Assembly: GCF_024323335.1 (NCBI RefSeq)
Contig: NC_066585.1
Location: 177,447,149-177,511,148, forward strand
Length of the DNA: 64,000 nt
Direction: 5' to 3'
From: Lathyrus oleraceus
Lineage: Eukaryota > Streptophyta > Magnoliopsida > Fabales > Fabaceae
In this document: piece by piece, positions 21,734 to 33,218 of the stretch
Layout of the letters: each line of letters opens with the position of its first letter
Position numbering within the stretch: the first letter of the stretch is position 1
Notes under the pieces: model-generated
The model's database searches: none
What the model was told of the DNA's origin: nothing
Seen by the model: the letters and a program-made list of their open reading frames with translations, nothing else
Program-made: the position numbers and the translations under genes

Positions 21734-24700
21734 TGTAGCGGGATTTTCGTTACCTTTAGGTTTATTGATTAAACCAAAAGTAAACATACAATTTGAGTCG
21801 CCACCGCACTTTTATTTGTCCAAAGGAAAGGCTAAAAAGCGAACAAAAGTCAAGTAAGAAGTTTTATCAAATCAAAAACTAATAAAAATGTCAAAGATCT
21901 GGGTAAGGGGGTTGGTTATGAAATTGGAAGGTTTTACGCACCCAAAACATCCTTAGTACTCTAAGGGAACCCTTTTTGCAAATATGTGTTGTAGGTTGGT
22001 ATTTGTGAAAATATGTGGAAAAGATTGGAGGGATAAAAAGAGAATATGTTATATTTACAAATTTTGTTGTTTGAATGGATGAACCCATTGCCTACGTACC
22101 ATCACAAAGGAGGATCAAAACCTCGTAGTTCGGGGTAAAAATCACAAAGATTAGTGAATTGATTTGATCAAAAGCCTTAAGGTCTTTTCTTATCAAAGGG
22201 AGAAAACTCAACCTAAACCAACAATCCACCATGTGAGGAAGGCTTTAACATACTAGTGAGGGGTTAACCCTATAATAAGTATGGAAGACTTATAATCCAA
22301 TCACTAAGGATAAGGTGATATTCACATCATCCACTATGATAACTCAAACCTATGACTAATGTTTTATGAAAAAAATGTTAACAAAGTGGCCATTGGAACC
22401 ACAAAACAACTTGAAGGGAGTTATATTTACAAGTTAGATTTATTTACAAAATGAAGTCAAAGTTGAATTAAGATTTATTCACAACGAGTATTGATGAAAA
22501 TGGTTTTGAAAAGTCAAAGGCATAAGGCCTAGGTTTCTAGTTTGAAACAAAGTCAAAGTTTAGAAAAGATTTTTGGGCTTGGGTTAGAGTGGAGAGAAGA
22601 AGAGAAGGGCTAGTCCTAAAGCATACAAAGATAAGAGAGAAGATAAAACCCTTGGAGTTCCTTTTCTTGAAATCATAGAGATGATTCAAGATGCTCCTTT
22701 CCTTTGGACTTAGCACACAATCAAGCAATCAAACAAATTAGATTCAAGCTCCTAGGATCTCCATCTGGTTTGTCTCTCTTAACTTGGCTATTCATGACAA
22801 TGATCCTCTTTACTATCTCAAGATGGAATCCCTATCACACAAGAGCAAACATCAAAAAGTTCACAACACAATAAGAGGAATGGACAAAGAATAAGTTTAG
22901 ATGAGAATTCCTTTAAAATCAAGTTTGAAATTTAGCATTCTAAAGGCATGAGGCCTAGTTGTTGTTCAACAAGTTTAGCATTCTAAAGGCATGAGGCCTA
23001 GTTGCTCTTGAACTCCTTTAAGCATAGGTATGTCCTAATTCTAAGTCCTTTCTCCTTTTTGCATTAGGTTCACACAAAACAAAGACAAAACAACACAGGA
23101 CAACAATATATTTATATATAATAATGAGCTCAAATGAGCAAAAGGAAAATGACATAAACATAAAATATATGCTCAAGTGAGCAAAATGAAAAGCAATATG
23201 AATAAATGAGCAAGAAATAAATGACATTAAAGTAAATTGCAAGAAATTAAATGCTTAAATTAAGGTTAGTAATTAGTATGGTTATGTTAGTTTGTCATAA
23301 GACAATGTAGCGCTATGTTAAGCAATTGTAAGTGGACTAATGTAGTAGTCACACCTATCTGAGGCCGATCAATAAAACTATAGGCAAATATACACAAGTT
23401 AGAGATCATGACTAGTAAGCCAAGCTCCATAAACTTGTCATGCCAAAACAAAAGGGGAAGGGCCTTGTATGGACTTTAGGTTTTTTTGCTTGACCAAGAA
23501 GCAACCTATCTTGGACACAAAACAACTCACTTGATCTTGGATCAAGTTGAGTTTGGTTTGGATCAAAGAAGGTTAAACCTCTCATTTGTCAAGACCAACC
23601 ATAAGACATTAACTCATTGGCCAAATTATGAAAAGAAAGGGATGAAGATGAAATGGACGGAAAGAGAATTCAAGTATCAAGCTCAATTGGTCAAATGTGA
23701 ACCAAAACATCATCAATCAATGCTAAAAAGAAAAGAAATGAAGATTACAAGTCAACAAGTCAACCATATTTTTTTGGTATTTTTTGAATTAAAAATAAAT
23801 GCAAAATAAAATAAACAAAATATGGTCAAACCTCAAATTTAATCCAAATCAACTTCAACAAGTCCAATTAAATTCTCATAGGTCTAACATGGTCAAACAA
23901 ACTTTGACAAATTTTCTCAATAATTTTTGAAATCAGAAACTATTTAAAAACTATTAAAAACAATGAAAAATAACACAATATGAATTAAAATCTCAAATAA
24001 ATCTCAAATCAAATAAGAAATTGATGAGACTATTTTTCATTGACTTATCATGATCCATAGGTGTTAGGAAAATATTTTTGGATTTTCAAATATCAGAAAG
24101 TATTTAAAAATAAATTAAAACTATTGAAAATCAAATAATTCACAAAAAATATTAAATGAAGTCACAAAAATAATTAAAAATCAAAATACGAAACTAGATT
24201 TTTCAAGAAATTTTTTGGCATTGGTCTCATATTTTTGTGCCTTCAAATAAAATATTTATGAACTTTTGAAAATAAAAGGAATTAACTGAAATTAAAAGAA
24301 AATAGGAATAATAGAAAAATCCAGCGCCACAGGATCAGTTCATTAAATGACGTGGCAAGGGATCAACAACTTAGAGGCGCGGATGCATGGTGAACTCAAG
24401 TCAAGCGCATAGCACATGGCATTAAAACAAGTAATCACTTTGGATGGCCACAATTATAACGTTTAGACACGATCCAAGGGCTATGAAGCAAACACGTGGG
24501 GATGGTGGTGGAAACCACCATCTTCTCCGGTGATCCAACCATTTCCGGCCACCACGCGCAGGAAAATAAATTGTAATGAAAATGAAATGTAAGGAAATCA
24601 AAATGAAGCTTAGGTGATGTGCATCACCACTGTAACCATAGATCATCCTCACTCTTCCTATTTAGAGAGAAATGTGAGCTTGAAGATCATGGTATGTCAA

Positions 24701-25069
24701 CTGGAATGGCACGATTTAAACAATTAAGACCACCACTGGCCTGCCTCAAGTGAGAGGACTTCAGAAAACCTCATAAACCAAAGAAAATCACATTGAATTG
24801 CAAGATCTAGATCAAAAAAGTTTGAGGTTCTACCTCTGAAATGACGCTTCAAATGCCACGAATTCTTCAAGATCTTGATCTGCGTTTGCTCTGGAAGTGT
24901 GATGGAGATGATAGGCTAAGGAATTAAGCTTTGAAAATCAACTAATGATGTTGAATTTCAAGCTTGAAAGAGAAAGAGAAAACTGAAAACTCCTTTAGTG
25001 AGGGCTGGGATTTCAATTCTGCAGCACTTCAGGTCTCCACTTGGTTCTGAAATGAATGAGATTACAACT

Positions 25070-25079
25070 CTATTTATAG
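25070..25079 (-). promoter_or_regulatory. Candidate TATA box of element D LTR
   Basis: Minus strand CTATAAATAG, identical to the solo LTR. Element G interrupts the LTR 105 bp upstream, which would separate the TATA box from the rest of U3. Confidence 0.6.
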
Positions 25080-25142
25080 TTGAAGAGGGTTGCAAGGCAT
25101 GGTTCCCTCGTGTGCATGGGATTTTGAATTCTCCTTGCATGG

Positions 25143-25154
25143 GCCTGTACAGGC
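25143..25154. promoter_or_regulatory. Conserved palindrome in element D LTR
   Basis: GCCTGTACAGGC, the same as at 1649-1660, 63 bp upstream of the TATA motif on the minus strand. Confidence 0.45.
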
Positions 25155-25184
25155 GCATGTAAGGCCCTATGATGGGTGATACAC

Positions 25185-26366
25185 TGTTGATTCTAAGAGT
25201 TGGTAGCAATTTTGGTAAAACAAAGAGTGTTCACAAGATGTTATGTGTGATGTCTTAACATGAGATATCCTATGTACCTGCTGGAGTTCAAGAACATGTG
25301 CATGCAGGATTGTTTCAGAACGCCACATACAATGCCATGGCTTTTGATATTGGATGTACCTGCTGGAGCTTAAATGAAAGACATGTTCATGCAGGATTGT
25401 TTCAGATGACATGCACAAGATCATGACATCTGATATGGCTGTACCTGCTGGAAGTTATAAAAGGAATTATTGGATTATGCAGGATTTTTCCAGGATGTCA
25501 GACCCGATGTCATGACATCCTGTACACAGTACATTCGGTATGAATGTCTGGTGTTTTGTGATTGCATAATTAATGGCAATCTTTGGATGATTGAAGATAT
25601 GATGAGCTTGCGCATTCAATCATGGATTACAACCAGATTTACTTATTTTCCAAGGAGATCTATACAACTGTTATAAAAAGATTTGATTGGAAAATAGATT
25701 TAGGGTTTTCAAGATGTCCAAGCCCAGCTGAGAGCTTCTATAAAAAGGGACTTAGAAAACCTGTTTGAACACACAACCAAGACTGAGCGAAATATAGAGA
25801 GAGAGCTAGGGTTTGTGTCTGTTTAGTCGTAAGACTTGTAGGTCATTCAAGTCATCCATTGATGATTGAATTGGCCTGATTTGTGGTTGTAATTTGTCAC
25901 TCTAAAGCTGTTAAGCAAGAGTGTGTGTCTTCTTGATCAAAGCTGTGAAGCAAGATCGAGAGCGTGTCTTCTTGATTGAAATTGTGAAGTAAAATCAAGA
26001 GTGTGTAATTGAAAAGTATTTTCTTTTCACAGGGGATTGTTGTTTAAAATCACTGGTGTGTGATTGCAGGGAAGTGAGTGGGTTCTCATATCTAAGAGTG
26101 CTTAGGTAGAAATTGCACGGGTAGAGATTAGGTGAGAAAGACTGTAACTTGTTGAAGTGTACGGAGAGTCTTTGAACTAATTATATTTTAGTGAATTTCC
26201 TTCCTGGCTTTGTAGCCCCTAGACGTAGGTGAGTTGCACCGAACTGGGTTAACAATTGCTTGTGTTATCCGCTTTACCATTCTGTTTTTATTTATCCATT
26301 GTGTATTACCAGATATTAGTGTCGTGACACATCCTTCGACATCTTATATCTGATACCAGAATTTGA
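25185..26366 (+). repeat. Element G 5' LTR
   Basis: Starts TGTTGATTC and ends at 26366 two bases before the primer site. It contains three spaced copies of GTACCTGCTGG (25274, 25356, 25441), the perfect palindrome GATGTCATGACATC (25506-25519) and a TATA box at 25738. The last dinucleotide is GA here and CA in the 3' LTR. Confidence 0.93.
25738..25748 (+). promoter_or_regulatory. Candidate TATA box of element G 5' LTR
   Basis: CTATAAAAAGG inside the LTR, kept at 44527-44537 in the 3' LTR. A weaker TTATAAAAGG at about 25454 is an alternative. Confidence 0.6.
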
Positions 26367-26368
26367 AT

Positions 26369-26380
26369 TGGTATCAGAGC
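26369..26380 (+). other. Element G primer binding site (initiator Met tRNA)
   Basis: TGGTATCAGAGC two bases after the LTR, complementary to the 3' end of plant initiator methionine tRNA. Confidence 0.93.
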
Positions 26381-26433
26381 AGGCATCCTGCTCTAGTTCT
26401 GGGTGAGATCTAGGGGCAATACTTTCTGGTACA

Positions 26434-26813
26434 ATGGATAGAGATGGAGGATTTGTTCATAGGCCACCAATTTTGGATGGTTCTAACTATGACTATTGGA
26501 AATCTCGAATGGTAGCGTTTCTGAAATCCCTTGATAACAAGGCTTGGAAAGCTGTCTTAACAGGTTGGGTACATCCTGTCATTACTAAAGAAGGAGAAGC
26601 CACCACTAAGAAGCCTGAAGAACAATGGTCCAAGGAGGAGGATGACCTTGCTCTTGGAAACTCTAAAGCCTTGAATGCCATATTCAATGGGGTAGACAAG
26701 AATATTTTCAGGCTGGTAAACAACTGTGAAGTGGCCAAAGAGGCTTGGGATATTCTCAAGACCACTCATGAAGGCACCTCTAGGGTAAAGATGTCTAGAC
26801 TTCAGCTGCTCAC
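26434..26813 (+). pseudogene. Element G gag, part 1
   Basis: ATG at 26434 opens a frame with L-D-G-S-N-Y-D-Y-W-K, then K-A-W-K-A-V-L-x-G-W and A-K-E-A-W-D-I-L, the N-terminal copia Gag pattern. The frame is intact up to the CTCAC target site of element B and continues at 38783. Gag builds the particle. The start lies 54 bp after the primer site, as usual for this lineage. Confidence 0.9.
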
Positions 26814-26908
26814 TGTAACACCCCAAAATTTGCCCTCCTCATTCATGCATTCATTTAGCATTTCATATTGCATTTCATCATGTCAATCAGAATTAGATCC
26901 AAGAAACT

Positions 26909-26939
<31 letters not shown>

Positions 26940-28532
26940 AAAACGAAAAAATAAATAAATAAATAAATAAATAAAAATAATTAAAATAAATAAAATATAA
27001 TAGAAAAAACTTGGACTTGGACCTCTCTCATTTGAGCCCACAAAGCCATGAAAATCAGGTTATAAAAGAGGGAGATCAGACAGAAAAAGGAAGAGAAGCA
27101 AAATACTCTGAGGTTTCCTTGAAACAAAACCCTTGATAAAACCTGGAGAGAAACCTGACAGAGAACTCAGAGCAACCCCCAGGCAGCTTTGAAAAATTCA
27201 ATTTGACTCACACACTTTCATCTCACGCAAACCCTAACATTGCCTTGCAAATCCAGCCGTGCCATTTGATTTCAACCGGTCTCTCCCATCAGGTTTGCCT
27301 CATTCCCATGATTTTATGCTCTTAATTTGGATCATCTGAATGTATGAGGTATGATGGATGAATTTCATTATGTTTTTGCCCATGGGTTTAATTATGCATG
27401 AATGGGTGAAACCTATGCCTTGAATGTTTAATCACATGATTTCTGAAATGTATGCCACAGGGTTTGAGGTTTCTGAAACCATACTGTTATCCATGAAAAA
27501 AATGCTTATCGTGTTTCACTAACCCTTTTGTTGAGTTTTTGTGAGGGCTCACAGACTCTTGTAGAGATGGTTTGCGTGGTTTTCCCACTTTATTTGTGGG
27601 ATACCCCCTGGAGGTTCATTCCGATTACCTGTACTGACTCACCTTTCTTTGATGGCATTAGCTTGGGAGATCCCTGGGTTTCTTACTCCTTTAATTGTTG
27701 TTACTTCGGATCTTTATCCGTGTGGTACTTTTACCTCTTTTCCGCATTTTATCGCTTTCTTAGCTGGAAGACCTCGATAGGAGGCATTTGTTTTCTTTTG
27801 TTTATTTACTTCTGAGCCCCTTGTTGGCACATTTACTTTATATATGTTTGTTTTGTATGTGTTTGTATCCCTGCAGGTAGCGCGGTTCCTTCGTCAAGGA
27901 CTGCCTTTTTGCCCTTGAGCATCCCAAACCCTAAAACCCAAAGCAACACGTTAACTCCTTCTACTACAGGCGAGTAAGTCTCCAAAGGTCGAGCATCTGG
28001 TAGATTGCGTAGTGACGTCGTTCGTCCAAAACCCAATCCATAACCCCATAGTTAGCCGAACTACGTTTTGCTCTGATTCTCAGGCCAGATGAGATACGTA
28101 GGCATAAGACGCGATGTCTTAGCGAGCACAATTACCCTTAACCCCTAGGTAGCTGAGCTACGAAGACTCTGATTCTCATATTCAGATGAGATACGTATGC
28201 AGTAGATGCGGCATCCGCGCGAGTCATTTTCATTTAACCCCCTTTTTTAGTAAATAACACATTAGATAAACCCACACCCTTTAGACAAGAACTACAAAAG
28301 TGGATCCCGTAGAGTACTACGGATGCGTAGGGGTGCTAATACCTTCCCATCGCATAACCGACTCCCAAACCCAAGATTTGGTTGCGAGACCCCGTCTTGT
28401 CCTTTCCTTTTTCAGGTTTACTTCGAGCATTTCCTTTCCCTCCTTTGGGATGAATAACGCACGGTGGCGACTCTTCTGTCATTTTCTTTCGCCGGTTGTT
28501 TTTTCGCGCACTACATTTTTCAGGTTGCGACA
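26814..28532 (+). repeat. Element B 5' LTR
   Basis: Starts TGTAACACCCCAAAATTTG and ends GGTTGCGACA. TATA motif TATAAAAG at 27061-27068, an A-rich/(AAAT)n run at about 26910-26995, and the U5 block GGTGGCGACTC near 28463. It differs from the 3' LTR mainly in the A-rich run and scattered substitutions. Confidence 0.93.
27061..27068 (+). promoter_or_regulatory. Candidate TATA box of element B 5' LTR
   Basis: TATAAAAG followed by a purine-rich stretch; kept at 37306-37313 in the 3' LTR. Confidence 0.6.
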
Positions 28533-28534
28533 GC

Positions 28535-28553
28535 TGGCGACTCTGCTGGGGAC
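28535..28553 (+). other. Element B primer binding site (Arg-tRNA type)
   Basis: TGGCGACTCTGCTGGGGAC two bases after the LTR. Ogre elements are known to use an arginine tRNA primer, and this site is of that type. The same site is at 50708-50726 in element C. Confidence 0.85.
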
Positions 28554-29573
28554 ACTAAGAAGTTGACCTCTTGCTGGTCCAGCTTCCCTAAGCGAGTCCC
28601 TCCTAGCTTGTGTGATTTCTTGTTTATTGGGTGTTCATGCTTTTGTACCTTTATTTGCTTACCTGCTTGCATGCATCTGTTGTATCTGTTGGATCTGTTT
28701 GTTTGTTTGTTGGGATGGGGTGTTCTATGAGAGATAAGCCCATTACCCAGGCTTGAGTGTACACACAGGTTTTAGAGTGGATAATCATGAGGCTTGCTTG
28801 GCGTGTTGCTACGTTATATCGTTCGTGAAGAACCACACCCAGACGAGGTTTCTTTTGGATATATTATGTCTTACGGGGGTTCCGTAACGGCAGGATGTTC
28901 CTCTAGAAATCGTCGACTCTGGTGACCATTTCCCGAGAACTCAGTCGAGGCCTCTCCTCCGAGACGTGATTATGTTAGCTCTGGTGGGCGCATTCTCGCT
29001 GCTCAATCCGAGGATCCCGAGACTGGGAACTTGCTATTAGGATCTCCTGTTGAGGGGAGTCAATGGAGGTCTTTTGTCCCGTAATAATACCAAACCTTCA
29101 GTGGTAAACGTATTATTCGCGACTGAAGGGCTGAAGCTGACGAACTTCTGTTCTTAGAACCTACCAGTGAGGGGCGGGCTAAATTCAGGAAACCTTAACC
29201 TCCAACCAACCCGGTTTGTTGAAGCAGAGTTCTGATTTCGTATTATAGTCCTCAGTGGGTTTCTCTTCAGACAGTGCAACCTGACAGATGTTCAAGCGGA
29301 TCCATCAATTCTGATTGACATGCCTTCGCATTGCATAACATCATCTGCATATTTGCATCCAACAACTCATGCTTATTCATTTGCAGGGTATTCCCTTTCA
29401 AAAGGGGGGTGCCCTAAAAATTGAATAAGCAGTGCATCGCATACCATGCATATTAACCCTTGTTTGTTTTGCAGGAGTCACCACAGTGTCTAATGTTTGT
29501 TCCCTATTCAGGCAGTATTGGTCCCAAGCGAGTCCACAGGTACCCGACAAAGGAAAATCGTCCACAACTAGCG
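28554..29573 (+). other. Element B untranslated leader
   Basis: About 1.0 kb between primer site and gag ATG without a supported gene. The last 290 bp are shared with element C, while the middle block (about 28720-29270) is unrelated by eye to C's. Confidence 0.6.
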
Positions 29574-32500
29574 ATGGACCAAGTACAGATAGAGCTGGCT
29601 GATATGCGTGAAAGGATGGATCAGTTCATGACATTGATGACTGGTATGGCAGAAGGCCAGGAAAAGCTGAGGGAATTGGTTGAGCAACCAAGACCCGATC
29701 TAGAGGTGGAGATACCAAATGCTGAGGGAAACCCTGGTAACCCTGGGAACGCTGATAACCCTGTGAACACTGGTAACGCGGGTAACGCAAATGCTGATGG
29801 AAACCCGGGTAATGTTGGCAACACAGGGAATGTTGGAAATGGTATTGGCGGAAGGTACAATATGAATCAAGGAATTCGGATTAACGGGCGCCCCGTTACT
29901 GAAGATTATCAGTATGATCAATTTTATTTGCACGACGAGGCCCTCGAGACCACTCGCCGTATGGATGAGCTTGCTGAGAAGCTCAAATCTTTGGAGTCTC
30001 AAAATTCCTTAGGCTTTGATGTCACAAATCTTGGTCTGGTTCAGGGAGTAAGGATTCCTCACAGGTTCAAACCCCCTACTTTTGAGAAATACAACGGGGC
30101 TTCTTGCCCACGCACTCATCTCCAATCTTATCTGGGAAGGTTGGGAGCTCACTCGGAAGATGAAAAGTTGTGGATATACTATTTTGAAGACAGCCTAACT
30201 GGAGCTTCTCGTGAATGGTATTCTCATTTGTCTCGTACTACCATCAAGAGCTGGAAAGACTTGGCAGAGGCTTTTGTCAAGCAATATCAATACAACTTGG
30301 ACATGGCTCCAAATCGGACCTTGTTGCAAGGTATGTCTCAGACTGCCAAGGAAACCTTTTGAGAGTATGCTCAGCGTTGGAGACAGATTGCTGCGTCCGT
30401 CCAACCCCCTATGTCTGAAAGGGAGATGGCGGACATGTTCATGAACACTCTTTAAGGCAATTATATTGAGAGATTGGCTGCTTGCCCGTCAATCAGCTTT
30501 GCAGAGATAGTAATTGCTGGAGAAAGAATCGAGAGTCTGTTGAAGATGGGCCGAATTCAAGACAATAGTGCTTCCAACTCATCAGGTCCCAAGAGACCGT
30601 TTGCTGGTAACGGTCAGCGAAGAAAAGAAGGCGAGGCAAGCATTGTGTATGCCAGCAGAGGCAGGGGTAGAGGACGCCCTAATTATTATCAAGATCAAGT
30701 GGCCGCAGTCACTATTCCAACACCTGTTCCTCAACCGCAATATTATCCGCAACAACAACCCAGGTACAACAATCAACAACAAGGAGGTAATCCGGGTCAG
30801 CAGAGACACTATCAACAACGTCCAAGGCAGACGGACCGGGTCATCGAGCCAATCCCAATGCCTTATTCAGTATTACTTCCCAAGCTGATTGACATGAATC
30901 TGGTTACGTTGAGAACTCTGGCCCCACCAATCGATCCCAATAATTTGCCTAGAGGTTATGATGTCAACGCCAGATGTGCTTTTCACTCTAACGCACCTGG
31001 CCATACTACAGATAATTACAAGGCTCTCCAGTTAAAGGTACAAGATTTGAGAGATGCCCAGGCTATCAATTTTGCTCCGGTGCCTAATGTTATCCAGAAC
31101 CCGATGCCGGCTCACGGCGGGCAGAGGATTAATGCTGTTGATAGTGGGGAAACTTTGAATTTGGTTTCTGATGTGACTAAGGTGAAGACTTCGCTATCGG
31201 TGGTTAAAGACCGACTTCTGAAAGGACAGATTTTCCCGGGCTGTGGGGAAGAATGCAGAAATTGTCAAGCTGCCGAAAATGGATGTGACAGTTTGAGAAG
31301 GGGTATTCAGCAACTGATAGATGAAGGTTGTCTTCAGTTCGATCAGGCCCGTCCAGTGAAGAATGATATATCGACGGTGACGTTTTATTTCACTCCTGAA
31401 GAAATATATGTTCCCGAGAGACTCGCTCCAACAACAATATATTTCCCAGAAAGTACAGAACCAGCAGCGGTGAACATCGAAAGTTCAGCACCAGTTGCAA
31501 TTTACTCTGACAGCCCTCAACCGACTTTGGTTGGTCCGATCACCATCACAATACCAGGACCCGTTCCGTATGATAAAGACAATGCTATCCCGTGGCACTA
31601 TGGGGCTGATATCTACTGCCAGGGGCAGAAATTTAACGAAGAAGACATTGACATTGGTAGCTCCGCTGTAGACAATGTTGGAGGGGTTGGTGGCTTCACT
31701 CGCAGTGGACGCCTATTTGCACCATCAACATTACGCGCGAATACTGAAGCCGAGGCAGCTGCCAAGGCTAAAGGGAAACAGATGGTCGCCGAAGAGGTTA
31801 CTACTGAGGAAGATCCTCCTAAGACCGCATTCGAGAAGGAAGTGGATGAGTTTATGAGGATTATCAAGAAAAGTGACTACAAGGTAGTCGACCAGCTAAA
31901 TCAGACACCCTCAAAGATCTCCATTCTCTCACTATTGCTGTGCTCTGAGACGCACAGAGCAGCCTTGTTGAAAGTACTGAATATGGCCTATGTTCCACCG
32001 GAGATAATTTTTAACCAGCTGGAGTCGGTAGTTTCCAATGTAAATGCTAGCCGGGGGCTAGGTTTCACCGATAATGACCTGACATCTGAGGGCAGGAATC
32101 ACAACAAAGCCTTGTATATCACAATGGAGTGCAAAGGAGTGGTGCTTTCCCATGTTTTGGTTGATACAGGCTCTTCTCTGAACGTTCTTCCAAAGAAAGC
32201 CTTAACGAAGTTGGATTACGATGACACCATCTTGAGGCCAAGTAACTTAGTGGTGAGGGCTTTTGATGGCTCTAAGAGAGCTGTCTTGGCGAAGTTGAGT
32301 TGCCAGTTAAGATTGGACCGCAGGTATTCAAGAGTACCTTTTATGTGATGGATATCCAGCCTGCCTACAACTGTCTGCTAGGTCGGCCTTGGATTCATGT
32401 TGTTGGTGCTGTTACTTCTACCCTCCACCAGAAGCTCAAATATGAACTAGAAGGTCAGGTCGTCACTGTCTATGGTGAAGAGGATATTTTTGTTAGCCAC

Positions 32501-32944
32501 CTGTCTACATTTAAGTATGTAGAGATGGACGGCGAGATGCACGAGATGCTGTGTCAGGGCTTCGAAGCCATAAACATCAATGAGGTCGCGCCCGAAGCTG
32601 TCTTTTCACCTGAGTTTGAGAAGGTCGGGACTTCTATCTCTTCATACAAGCAAGCTGTCGAAGTGGTTAAAGCTGGTAATGCCCAAGGCTGGGGAAAATT
32701 TGTGGAGCCAGTCATCAAAGAAGACAAGTTTGGATTGGGGTATGCTCCGGGGTCTCAGAAGAATGAAGTCGGTACTTTCTCCAGTGGGGGTTTGGTTTCT
32801 CCCCACATCGTCAATGCTGCAGATGAAGACAAGGCTGACAGCGACTGTGACTTAGATAGCTGGATTCGCCCGTGTGTCCCGGGAGAAAAGCTCGACAATT
32901 GGTCGTCTGAAAAAACCGTCCGGGTTACTCTACTGAAAGAGTGA
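29574..32944 (+). pseudogene. Element B gag-protease
   Basis: ATG at 29574 begins M-D-Q-V-Q-I-E-L, which aligns with the gag start of element C. Parts in order: an N-terminal heptad region, an Asn/Gly/Pro-rich low-complexity block (29720-29850), the Gag core with F-K-P-P-T-F-E-K-Y-N-G, a Gln/Arg-rich basic segment, a C-x-F-H-x-N-A-P-G-H zinc-like motif (its last Cys changed to Tyr here) and the aspartic protease site D-T-G-S-S at 32163-32177. Breaks: TGA at about 30361, TAA at about 30453, and a one-base loss near 32287 that shifts the frame into 32300-32944. The product would assemble particles and cut the polyprotein. Confidence 0.9.
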
Positions 32945-33218
32945 TTTTTATTGTTTTCCTTTATTACATGCATAATAAAGTCTTACACTTTGCCCAAGGT
33001 ATAACGGCTCATTTGTAGGGCCATCCATTTAGTTACATTTCGCAATTATTTTTATCATCAATAAAGGACGGCTTTTGCAAACAATTTTGTGTTCTCTTTC
33101 TTTCAGTTTTTTTTCTACTTTTACAAAAAAAATGGCAATGTTTCTTTTTTCGTTTTTTCTTTCTTTCCAAAAAAAAAATCTCTCATTCTAAGGTAAAGCA
33201 TGATCCTCCGTCATGCAG
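32945..33218 (+). other. Element B candidate pro-pol intron region
   Basis: A T-rich stretch follows the protease stop and ends at CATGCAG (33212-33218), after which pol-type coding resumes. Ogre elements are known to carry an intron between protease and RT. The donor is not clear to me. The last bases form a 6-bp hairpin, GCATGA/TCATGC. Confidence 0.4.

Larger units (their letters stand above)
21734..25184 (-). repeat. Element D 3' LTR, downstream part
   Basis: On the minus strand this is the second part of D's 3' LTR, ending ...ATCCCGCTACA at 21734. Element G inserted at 25185 with target duplication TACAC; the upstream part resumes at 45161. Together they make about 3.9 kb. The TATA motif (25070-25079), palindrome (25143-25154), tandem duplication (about 22931-23008) and GGTGGCGACTC block (near 21790) match the solo LTR at 208-5130. 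Small ORFs here are not conserved between copies. Confidence 0.88.

Noticed and set aside
23486..23809. 107-codon plus-strand ORF
   Set aside because: Lies antisense within the D LTR and is not open in the solo LTR copy.
28535..28553. tRNA gene
   Set aside because: Only the primer-site complement of a tRNA 3' end is present, with no cloverleaf.
27528..28836. ORFs in the B LTRs (also 37773-38802, 49736-50739 and 59562-60596)
   Set aside because: They recur because the LTRs are copies; the products have no domain and the DNA shows LTR-type non-coding features.
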